Shown piece by piece: positions 1 to 10,212 of a stretch of 64,000 nucleotides of DNA. Numbering within the stretch: the first letter of the stretch is position 1; every line of letters begins with the position of its first letter. This DNA is from Cladorhizidae sp. MBARI D1340-BT2 (lineage: Eukaryota > Porifera > Demospongiae > Poecilosclerida > Cladorhizidae): the NCBI GenBank assembly GCA_028752905.1, contig JAQNBH010000004.1, positions 9,552,559 through 9,616,558 of the forward strand, given 5' to 3'. The translations under genes were made by a program, and so were the position numbers. Below the pieces are notes generated by a model. It did not search any database. It was not told the origin of the DNA and saw only the letters and a program-made list of their open reading frames with translations.

Positions 1-3000
1 GGCACATGCTCTTAGTTAGGTGCATGCTCTTAGTTAGGTGCATGCTCTTAGTTAGGTGCATGCTCTTAGTTAGGTGCATGCTCTTAGTTAGGCACATGCT
101 CTTAGTTAGGTGCATGCTCTTAGTTAGGTGCATGCTCTTAGTTAGGTGCATGCTCTTAGTTAGGCACATGCTCTTAGTTAGGTGCATGCTCTTAGTTAGG
201 TGCATGCTCTTAGTTAGGTGCATGCTCTTAGTTAGGCACATGCTCTTAGTTAGGCACATGCTCTTAGTTAGGTGCGTGCTCTTAGTTAGGTGCATGCTCT
301 TAGTTAGGCACATGCTCTTAGTTAGGTGCGTGCTCTTAGTTAGGTGCATGCTCTTAGTTAGGTGCATGCTCTTAGTTAGGTGCATGCTCTTAGTTAGGTG
401 CATGCTCTTAGTTAGGTGCATGCTCTTAGTTAGGTGCATGCTCTTAGTTAGGTGCATGCTCTTAGTTAGGTGCATGCTCTTAGTTAGGTGCATGCTCTTA
501 GTTAGGCACATGCTCTTAGTTAGGTGCATGCTCTTAGTTAGGTGCATGCTCTTAGTTAGGTGCGTGCTCTTAGTTAGGTGCATGCTCTTAGTTAGGTGCA
601 TGCTCTTAGTTAGGCACGTGCTCTTAGTTAGGTGCATGCTCTTAGTTAGGTGCATGCTCTTAGTTAGGTGCATGCTCTTAGTTAGGTGCATGCTCTTAGT
701 TAGGTACATGCTCTTAGTTAGGTGCATGCTCTTAGTTAGGTGCATGCTCTTAGTTAGGTGCATGCTCTTAGTTAGGTGCATGCTCTTAGTTAGGTGCATG
801 CTCTTAGTTAGGTGCATGCTCTTAGTTAGGTGCATGCTCTTAGTTAGGCACATGCTCTTAGTTAGGTGCATGCTCTTAGTTAGGTGCATGCTCTTAGTTA
901 GGTACATGCTCTTAGTTAGGCACATGCTCTTAGTTAGGTGCGTGCTCTTAGTTAGGTGCATGCTCTTAGTTAGGTGCATGCTCTTAGTTAGGTGCATGCT
1001 CTTAGTTAGGTGCATGCTCTTAGTTAGGTGCATGCTCTTAGTTAGGTGCATGCTCTTAGTTAGGTGCATGCTCTTAGTTAGGTGCATGCTCTTAGTTAGG
1101 TGCATGCTCTTAGTTAGGTGCATGCTCTTAGTTAGGTGCATGCTCTTAGTTAGGTGCATGCTCTTAGTTAGGTGCATGCTCTTAGTTAGGCACGTGCTCT
1201 TAGTTAGGTGCATGCTCTTAGTTAGGTGCATGCTCTTAGTTAGGTGCATGCTCTTAGTTAGGTGCATGCTCTTAGTTAGGTGCATGCTCTTAGTTAGGTG
1301 CATGCTCTTAGTTAGGTGCATGCTCTTAGTTAGGTGCATGCTCTTAGTTAGGCACGTGCTCTTAGTTAGGTGCATGCTCTTAGTTAGGTGCATGCTCTTA
1401 GTTAGGCACATGCTCTTAGTTAGGTGCATGCTCTTAGTTAGGTGCATGCTCTTAGTTAGGTGCATGCTCTTAGTTAGGTGCATGCTCTTAGTTAGGTGCA
1501 TGCTCTTAGTTAGGTGCATGCTCTTAGTTAGGCACGTGCTCTTAGTTAGGTGCATGCTCTTAGTTAGGTGCATGCTCTTAGTTAGGTGCATGCTCTTAGT
1601 TAGGTGCATGCTCTTAGTTAGGTGCATGCTCTTAGTTAGGTGCATGCTCTTAGTTAGGTGCATGCTCTTAGTTAGGTGCATGCTCTTAGTTAGGCACATG
1701 CTCTTAGTTAGGTGCATGCTCTTAGTTAGGTGCATGCTCTTAGTTAGGTACATGCTCTTAGTTAGGTGCATGCTCTTAGTTAGGTGCATGCTCTTAGTTA
1801 GGTGCATGCTCTTAGTTAGGTGCATGCTCTTAGTTAGGTGCATGCTCTTAGTTAGGCACATGCTCTTAGTTAGGTGCATGCTCTTAGTTAGGTGCATGCT
1901 CTTAGTTAGGTGCATGCTCTTAGTTAGGCACGTGCTCTTAGTTAGGTGCATGCTCTTAGTTAGGTGCATGCTCTTAGTTAGGTGCATGCTCTTAGTTAGG
2001 TGCATGCTCTTAGTTAGGTACATGCTCTTAGTTAGGTGCATGCTCTTAGTTAGGTGCATGCTCTTAGTTAGGTGCATGCTCTTAGTTAGGTGCATGCTCT
2101 TAGTTAGGTGCATGCTCTTAGTTAGGTGCATGCTCTTAGTTAGGTGCATGCTCTTAGTTAGGTACATGCTCTTAGTTAGGTGCATGCTCTTAGTTAGGTG
2201 CATGCTCTTAGTTAGGCACATGCTCTTAGTTAGGTGCATGCTCTTAGTTAGGTGCATGCTCTTAGTTAGGTGCATGCTCTTAGTTAGGCACGTGCTCTTA
2301 GTTAGGTGCATGCTCTTAGTTAGGCACATGCTCTTAGTTAGGTGCATGCTCTTAGTTAGGTGCATGCTCTTAGTTAGGTGTATGCTCTTAGTTAGGTGCA
2401 TGCTCTTAGTTAGGTGCATGCTCTTAGTTAGGCACATGCTCTTAGTTAGGTGCATGCTCTTAGTTAGGTGCATGCTCTTAGTTAGGTGCATGCTCTTAGT
2501 TAGGTGCATGCTCTTAGTTAGGTGCATGCTCTTAGTTAGGCACATGCTCTTAGTTAGGTGCATGCTCTTAGTTAGGTGCATGCTCTTAGTTAGGTGCATG
2601 CTCTTAGTTAGGTGCATGCTCTTAGTTAGGTGCATGCTCTTAGTTAGGTGCATGCTCTTAGTTAGGTGCATGCTCTTAGTTAGGTGCATGCTCTTAGTTA
2701 GGCACATGCTCTTAGTTAGGTGCATGCTCTTAGTTAGGTGCATGCTCTTAGTTAGGTACATGCTCTTAGTTAGGTGCATGCTCTTAGTTAGGTGCATGCT
2801 CTTAGTTAGGTGCATGCTCTTAGTTAGGTGCATGCTCTTAGTTAGGTGCATGCTCTTAGTTAGGTGCATGCTCTTAGTTAGGTGCATGCTCTTAGTTAGG
2901 CACGTGCTCTTAGTTAGGTGCATGCTCTTAGTTAGGTGCATGCTCTTAGTTAGGTGCATGCTCTTAGTTAGGTGCATGCTCTTAGTTAGGCACATGCTCT

Positions 3001-5060
3001 TAGTTAGGTGCATGCTCTTAGTTAGGTGCATGCTCTTAGTTAGGTGCATGCTCTTAGTTAGGCACGTGCTCTTAGTTAGGCACATGCTCTTAGTTAGGTG
3101 CATGCTCTTAGTTAGGTGCATGCTCTTAGTTAGGTGCATGCTCTTAGTTAGGCACATGCTCTTAGTTAGGTGCATGCTCTTAGTTAGGTGCATGCTCTTA
3201 GTTAGGCACATGCTCTTAGTTAGGTGCATGCTCTTAGTTAGGTGCATGCTCTTAGTTAGGTGCATGCTCTTAGTTAGGTACATGCTCTTAGTTAGGTGCA
3301 TGCTCTTAGTTAGGTGCATGCTCTTAGTTAGGTGCATGCTCTTAGTTAGGTGCATGCTCTTAGTTAGGTGCATGCTCTTAGTTAGGTGCATGCTCTTAGT
3401 TAGGTGCATGCTCTTAGTTAGGTGCATGCTCTTAGTTAGGTGCATGCTCTTAGTTAGGTGCATGCTCTTAGTTAGGTGCATGCTCTTAGTTAGGTGCATG
3501 CTCTTAGTTAGGTGCATGCTCTTAGTTAGGTGCATGCTCTTAGTTAGGTGCATGCTCTTAGTTAGGTGCATGCTCTTAGTTAGGTGCATGCTCTTAGTTA
3601 GGTGCATGCTCTTAGTTAGGTGCATGCTCTTAGTTAGGTGCATGCTCTTAGTTAGGCACGTGCTCTTAGTTAGGCACGTGCTCTTAGTTAGGCACATGCT
3701 CTTAGTTAGGTGCATGCTCTTAGTTAGGTACATGCTCTTAGTTAGGTGCATGCTCTTAGTTAGGCACATGCTCTTAGTTAGGTACATGCTCTTAGTTAGG
3801 TGCATGCTCTTAGTTAGGCACATGCTCTTAGTTAGGTGCATGCTCTTAGTTAGGTGCATGCTCTTAGTTAGGTGCATGCTCTTAGTTAGGTACATGCTCT
3901 TAGTTAGGTGCATGCTCTTAGTTAGGTGCATGCTCTTAGTTAGGTGCATGCTCTTAGTTAGGTGCATGCTCTTAGTTAGGTGCATGCTCTTAGTTAGGTG
4001 CATGCTCTTAGTTAGGTGCATGCTCTTAGTTAGGTGCATGCTCTTAGTTAGGTGCATGCTCTTAGTTAGGTGCATGCTCTTAGTTAGGTACATGCTCTTA
4101 GTTAGGTGCATGCTCTTAGTTAGGTGCATGCTCTTAGTTAGGTGCATGCTCTTAGTTAGGTGCATGCTCTTAGTTAGGCACGTGCTCTTAGTTAGGCACG
4201 TGCTCTTAGTTAGGTGCATGCTCTTAGTTAGGTGCATGCTCTTAGTTAGGCACATGCTCTTAGTTAGGTGCATGCTCTTAGTTAGGTGCATGCTCTTAGT
4301 TAGGTGCATGCTCTTAGTTAGGCACATGCTCTTAGTTAGGTGCATGCTCTTAGTTAGGTGCATGCTCTTAGTTAGGTGCATGCTCTTAGTTAGGCACGTG
4401 CTCTTAGTTAGGCACGTGCTCTTAGTTAGGTGCATGCTCTTAGTTAGGTGCATGCTCTTAGTTAGGTGCATGCTCTTAGTTAGGCACATGCTCTTAGTTA
4501 GGTGCATGCTCTTAGTTAGGCACATGCTCTTAGTTAGGTGCATGCTCTTAGTTAGGTGCATGCTCTTAGTTAGGTGCATGCTCTTAGTTAGGTGCATGCT
4601 CTTAGTTAGGCACATGCTCTTAGTTAGGCACGTGCTCTTAGTTAGGCACATGCTCTTAGTTAGGCACGTGCTCTTAGTTAGGCACGTGCTCTTAGTTAGG
4701 TGCATGCTCTTAGTTAGGTGCATGCTCTTAGTTAGGTGCATGCTCTTAGTTAGGCACGTGCTCTTAGTTAGGTGCATGCTCTTAGTTAGGCACGTGCTCT
4801 TAGTTAGGTGCGTGCTCTTAGTTAGGTGCATGCTCTTAGATAGGTGCATGCTCTTAGTTAGGTGCATGCTCTTAGTTAGGCACGTGCTCTTAGTTAGGTG
4901 CATGCTCTTAGTTAGGTGCATGCTCTTAGTTAGGCACATGCTCTTAGTTAGGTGCATGCTCTTAGTTAGGTGCATGCTCTTAGTTAGGTGCATGCTCTTA
5001 GTTAGGCACGTGCTCTTAGTTAGGCACATGCTCTTAGTTAGGTGCGTGCTTCTTGTTAGG
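1..5060. repeat. 18-bp tandem satellite array, about 280 copies
   Basis: Near-perfect head-to-tail copies of GGTGCATGCTCTTAGTTA run from the window edge to about 5060, where the last unit degrades. Units differ almost only at positions 3-6, as TGCA, CACA, TGCG, CACG, TACA or, once, TGTA; all are transitions. Because 18 is divisible by 3 and one frame lacks stops, the + strand is open from 6 to 5090 and would encode the hexapeptide MLLVRC about 280 times, ending in a TAG in unique sequence. The complementary frame (a TKSMHL-type repeat) also has no stop. Codon use is frozen and I see no splice or initiation context, so I call satellite DNA rather than a gene. The left end is outside the window. 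Confidence 0.97.
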
Positions 5061-5573
5061 CAGAGATTTTCCTACCTGTTTGTGTTTTAGCTCATCTGCC
5101 TAATGACCAACTTTTAAAGTAATTTTGAAGAAGAGGGAGTGAGGTGACACTCTCCCAGCTTCTCCGCGAACTAACTGGCATGCCCCGAGTGCTAGTTCCC
5201 CGCACTCGGGGACAGTAAAATATACAGAAGGGGGGCGATTATCCAGACACGTTGGGTTGGGACCGCAGTGGGTTCGGACAACTGAGCGAGGTCTTTATCT
5301 TGTCCTCGCTTCTCTTAAGATCATGGACAGGCCACTTTCCAACATTGTGCTCCTCTCAATATCACAGACCTTGAGCTTACAGCGACATTAAGGACGTCTT
5401 TTGAATAGGCCCAGCCCTGCCCTCTGCTTTGACTCGGAGAGAGAAGAACCCGAGGAAGCTGCTGGCAACGTTCCGTGTTAGGCAAACTGGTTGTGCACAT
5501 GCGCAATGGAAATTTTCTCTGTGGGAGGAGCTTCTTGTAATGCTGGCATGGTCGGATAACTACCCCCCTGTGT
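5061..5573. other. Unique spacer between two satellites
   Basis: This is non-repetitive sequence between the 18-bp array and the 32-bp element. It holds one strong hairpin (5183-5211) and a TATATATA run at its right edge. Short open frames occur on both strands, including a 61-codon one on the minus strand at 5321-5506, but none has recognisable content or good splice sites. I looked here for the exon preceding the GTF3C4 exon at 10011 and did not find it. Confidence 0.6.
5183..5211. repeat. Perfect 10-bp hairpin
   Basis: CCCCGAGTGC (5183-5192) and GCACTCGGGG (5202-5211) are exact reverse complements around a 9-base loop. It is GC-rich in a moderate-GC spacer. The function is unknown; no T-run follows, so it is not a bacterial-type terminator. 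Confidence 0.8.
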
Positions 5574-8500
5574 ATATATAATCACCTTCTCAATAATCAA
5601 CTTCAAATTGTACTCTCTCGAAGTTTCGACTAGATGCTCTTTCCTGATGAAGGCTAGAGCATCTAGTCATCATTCCTGATGAAGGCTAGAGCATCTAGTC
5701 ATTATTCCTGATGAAGGCTAGAGCAGCTAGTCATTATTCCTGATGAAGGCTAGAGCATCTAGTCATTATTCCTGATGAAGGCTAGAGCATCTAGTCATTA
5801 TTCCTGATGAAGGCTAGAGCATCTAGTCATTATTCCTGATGAAGGCTAGAGCATCTAGTCATTATTCCTGATGAAGGCTAGAGCATCTAGTCATTATTCC
5901 TGATGAAGGCTCCTGATGAAGGCTAGAGCATCTAGTCATTATTCCTGATGAAGGCTAGAGCATCTAGTCATTATTCCTGATGAAGGCTAGAGCATCTAGT
6001 CATTATTCCTGATGAAGGCTAGAGCATCTAGTCATTATTCCTGATGAAGGCTAGAGATCTAGTCATTATTCCTGATGAAGGCTAGAGCATCTAGTCATTA
6101 TTCCTGATGAAGGCTAGAGCATCTAGTCATTATTCCTGATGAAGGCTAGAGCATCTAGTCATTATTCCTGATGAAGGCTAGAGCATCTAGTCATTATTCC
6201 TGATGAAGGCTAGAGCATCTAGTCATTATTCCTGATGAAGGCTAGAGCATCTAGTCATTATTCCTGATGAAGGCTAGAGCATCTAGTCATTATTCCTGAT
6301 GAAGGCTAGAGCATCTAGTCATTATTCCTGATGAAGGCTAGAGCATCTAGTCATTATTCCTGATGAAGGCTATAGCATCTAGTCATTATTCCCGATGAAG
6401 ACTAGAGCATCTAGTCATTATTCCTGATGAAGGCTAGAGCACCTAGTCATTATTCCTGATGAAGGCTAGAGCATCTAGTCATTATTCCTGATGAAGGCTA
6501 GAGCATCTAGTCATTATTCCTGATGAAGGTTAGAGCATCTAGTCATTATTCCTGATGAAGACTAGAGCATCTAGTCATTATTCCTGATGAAGGCTAGAGC
6601 ATCTAGTCATTATTCCTGATGAAGGTTAGAGCATCTAGTCATTATTCCTGATGAAGGCTAGAGCATCTAGTCATTATTCCTGATGAAGGCTAGAGCATCT
6701 AGTCATTATTCCTGATGAAGGCTAGAGCATCTAGTCATTATTCCTGATGAAGGCTAGAGCATCTAGTCATTATTCCTGATGAAGGCTAGAGCATCTAGTC
6801 ATTATTCCTGATGAAGGCTAGAGCATCTAGTCATTATTCCTGATGAAGGTTAGAGCATCTAGTCATTATTCCTGATGAAGGCTAGAGCATCTAGTCATTA
6901 TTCCTGATGAAGGCTAGAGCATCTAGTCATTATTCCTGATGAAGGCTAGAGCATCTAGTCATTATTCCTGATGAAGGCTAGAGCATCTAGTCATTATTCC
7001 TGATGAAGGCTAGAGCATCTAGTCATTATTCCTGATGAAGGCTAGAGCATCTAGTCATTATTCCTGATGGAGGCTAGAGCATCTAGTCAATATTCATGAT
7101 GGAGGCTAGAGCATCTAGTCATTATTCCTGATGAAGGCTAGAGCATCTAGTCATTATTCCTGATGGAGGCTAGAGCATCTAGTCATTATTCCTGATGAAG
7201 GCTAGAGCATCTAGTCATTATTTGATGAAGGCTAGAGCATCTAGTCATTATTCCTGATGAAGGATAGAGCATCTAGTCATTATTCTTGATGAAGGCTAGA
7301 GCATCTAGTCATTATTTGATGAAGGCTAGAGCATCTAGTCATTATTCCTGATGAAGGATAGAGCATCTAGTCATTATTCCTGATGAAGGCTAGAGCATCT
7401 AGTCATTATTCCTGATGAAGGCTAGAGCATCTGGTCAGTATTCCTGATGAAGGCTAGAGCATCTAGTCATTATTCCTGATGAAGGCTAGAGCATCTAGTC
7501 ATTATTCCTGATGAAGGCTAGAGCATCTAGTCATTATTCCTGATGAAGGCTAGAGCATCTAGTCATTATTCCTGATGAAGGCTAGAGCATCTAGTCATTA
7601 TTCCTGATGAAGGCTAGAGCATCTAGTCATTATTCCTGATGAAGGCTAGAGCATCTAGTCATTATTCCTGATGAAGGCTAGAGCATCTAGTCATTATTCC
7701 TGATGAAGGTTAGAGCATCTAGTCATTATTCCTGATGAAGACTAGAGCATCTAGTCATTATTCCTGATGAAGGCTAGAGCATCTAGTCATTATTCCTGAT
7801 GAAGGCTAGAGCATCTAGTCATTATTCCTGATGAAGGCTAGAGCATCTAGTCATTATTCATGATGAAGGCTAGAGCATCTAGTCATTATTCCTGATGAAG
7901 GCTAGAGCATCTAGTCATTATTCCTGATGAAGGCTAGAGCATCTAGTCATTATTCCTGATGAAGACTAGAGCATCTAGTCATTATTCCTGGTGAAGGCTA
8001 GAGCATCTAGTCATTACTCATGATGAAGGCTAGAGCATCTAGTCATTATTCCTGATGAAGACTAGAGCATCTAGTCATTATTCCTGGTGAAGGCTAGAGC
8101 ATCTAGTCATTATTCCTGATGAAGGCTAGAGCATCTAGTCATTATTCCTGATACAGGCTAGAGCATCTAGTCATTATTCCTGATGAAGGCTAGAACGTCA
8201 TTATTCCTGATGAAGGCCTAGTCATTATTCCTGGTGAAGGCTAGAGCATCTAGTCATTATTCCTGATGAAGGCTAGAGCATCTAGTCATTATTTCCTGAT
8301 GAAGGCTAGAGCATCTAGTCATTATTCCTGATGAAGGCTAGAGCATCTGGTCAGTATTCCTGATGAAGGCTAGAGCATCTAGTCATTATTCCTGATGAAG
8401 GCTAGAGCATCTGGTCATTATTCCTGATGAAGGCTAGAGCATCTAGTCATTATTCCTGATGAAGGCTAGAGCATCTAGTCATTATTCCTGATGAAGGCTA

Positions 8501-9832
8501 GAGCATCTAGTCATTATTCCTGATGAAGGCTAGAGCATCTAGTCATTATTCCTGATGAAGGCTAGAGCATCTAGTCATTATTCCTGATGAAGGCTAGAGC
8601 ATCTAGTCATTATTCCTGATGAAGGCTAGAGCATCTAGTCATTATTCCTGATGAAGGCTAGAGCATCTAGTCATTATTCCTGATGAAGGCTAGAGCATCT
8701 AGTCATTATTCCTGATGAAGACTAGAGCATCTAGTCATTATTCCTGATGAAGGCTAGAGCATCTAGTCATGATTCCTCGTGAAGGCTAGAGCATCTAGTC
8801 ATGATTCCTGGTGAAGGCTAGAGCATCTAGTCATTATTCCTGATGAAGGCTAGAGCATCTAGTCATTATTCCTGATGAAGACTAGAGCATCTAGTCATTA
8901 TTCCTGGTGAAGGCTAGAGCATCTAGTCATTACTCATGATGAAGGCTAGAGCATCTAGTCATTATTCCTGATGAAGGCTAGAGCATCTAGTCATTATTCC
9001 TGATGAAGGCTAGAGCATCTAGTCATTATTCCTGATGAAGACTAGAGCATCTAGTCATTATTCCTGATGAAGGCTAGAGCATCTAGTCATTATTCCTGAT
9101 GAAGGCTAGAGCATCTAGTCATTATTCCTGATACAGGCTAGAGCATCTAGTCATTATTCCTGATGAAGGCTAGAACGTCATTATTCCTGATGAAGGCCTA
9201 GTCATTATTCCTGGTGAAGGCTAGAGCATCTAGTCATTATTCCTGATGAAGGCTAGAGCATCTAGTCATTATTCCTGATGAAGACTGGAGCATCTAGTCA
9301 TTATTCCTGATGAAGGCTAGAGCATCTAGTCATTATTCCTGGTGAAGGCTAGAGCATCTAGTCATTACTCATGATGAAGGCTAGAGCATCTAGTCATATT
9401 TCCTGATGAAGGCTAGAGCATCTAGTCATTATTCCTGATGAAGGCTAGAGCATCTAGTCATTATTCCTGATGAAGACTAGAGCATCTAGTCATTATTCCT
9501 GGTGAAGGCTAGAGCATCTAGTCATTATTCCTGATGAAGGCTATGATGAAGGCTAGAGCATCTAGTCATTATTCCTGATACAGGCTAGAGCATCTAGTCA
9601 TTATTCCTGATGAAGGCTAGAGCGTCATTATTCCTGATGAAGGCTAGAACATCTAGTCATTATTCCTGGTGAAGGCTAGAGCATCTATTCATTATTCCTG
9701 ATGAAGGCTAGAGCATCTAGTCATTATTCCTGATGAAGGCTAGAGCATCTAGTCATTATTCCTGATGAAGGCTAGAGCATCTAGTCGAAACGTCGAGTGA
9801 ATACAATTTGAAGTCAAAGGTGATTATAAATT
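5574..9832. mobile_element. Foldback/MITE-like element expanded by an internal 32-bp satellite
   Basis: The left flank of the array (about 5575-5640) and its right flank (about 9774-9832) are imperfect inverted repeats of 55-60 bp. Both start TATAATCACCTT at the outer end, share ACTTCAAATTGTA in the middle and end CTAGATGCTC against the array. The left arm carries an extra stretch of about 11 bp after TATAATCACC. Sequence outside the arms does not match. A TA dinucleotide borders both ends, which would fit a Tc1/mariner- or Harbinger-type target duplication, although the TA-rich context weakens this. No transposase is encoded. The structure resembles a short hairpin MITE whose apex was amplified about 130 times; Drosophila foldback elements likewise carry tandem repeats between inverted ends. 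Confidence 0.75.
5641..9786. repeat. 32-bp tandem satellite, about 130 copies
   Basis: The unit has the order CCTGATGAAGG, CTAGAGCATCTAGTC, ATTATT. It contains an inner dyad, CTAGA-GCA-TCTAG. Copies are mostly identical, with scattered substitutions. Shortened or fused units lie near 5911, 7220, 7315, 8195, 9175, 9540 and 9625. Blocks such as the TACAGG/AACGTCATT variants recur at about 8150-8225 and 9130-9205, showing higher-order duplication within the array. The unit has stops and no coding frame. Confidence 0.96.
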
Positions 9833-10010
9833 ATGTCATCTTAGAGTTCATGAGTATATATTTTTGAGTTTTGTTAAAGTAACAAGAACCATAGGTTGCA
9901 TGTGAAGTATTCCGTACGCCCATATTGAAGGTCGTTACAAGTGTGTTTTACGTCTGGCCCTTGCTTGTCTGAGGATGGTCCATGTGCATAAATGTTGTTG
10001 ATGTGCCCAG

Positions 10011-10212
10011 GGGTCGCGGCTTTTGCTGAGCGTTCCTTTGTGTCGTCTGCCCTGGACGGAAGTGTTCAGACTTTCTGTCTAGATGCATCAAATATTCATG
10101 ATGGTCACGTTACTCCTTCTGGTGTTGTCATGGAGACACAGGGGGAGAAGAAGGTGACCGCCCATGGAGTGGCTGTGTCGGAAATGGGACTCTTCATAGC
10201 CGTCTCTATCAA
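10011..10212 (+). CDS. GTF3C4: GTF3C4 exon (end of WD40-like domain)
   Basis: The acceptor is TGATGTGCCCAG before 10011 and the donor GTAGGT starts at 10213. The exon begins with two bases of a split codon and ends with two. It encodes SSALDGSVQTF, resembling the human CSSDGKVRQL strand, and AHGVAVSEMGLFIAV, resembling RTHGIAVSPCGAYLAI. This is the most 5' exon found; the in-frame ATG at 9992 is intronic in this model. Confidence 0.82.

Noticed and set aside
6..5090. A 1,694-residue protein
   Set aside because: The frame is a product of the 18-bp period; no initiation context, splice sites or domain structure supports a gene. Kept only as an observation.
5183..5211. Rho-independent terminator
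   Set aside because: A GC hairpin without a following T-run, in eukaryotic context.
5321..5506. 61-codon minus-strand frame as a gene or upstream GTF3C4 exon
   Set aside because: No similarity to the expected WD40 region, on the opposite strand to GTF3C4, and no good splice signals.
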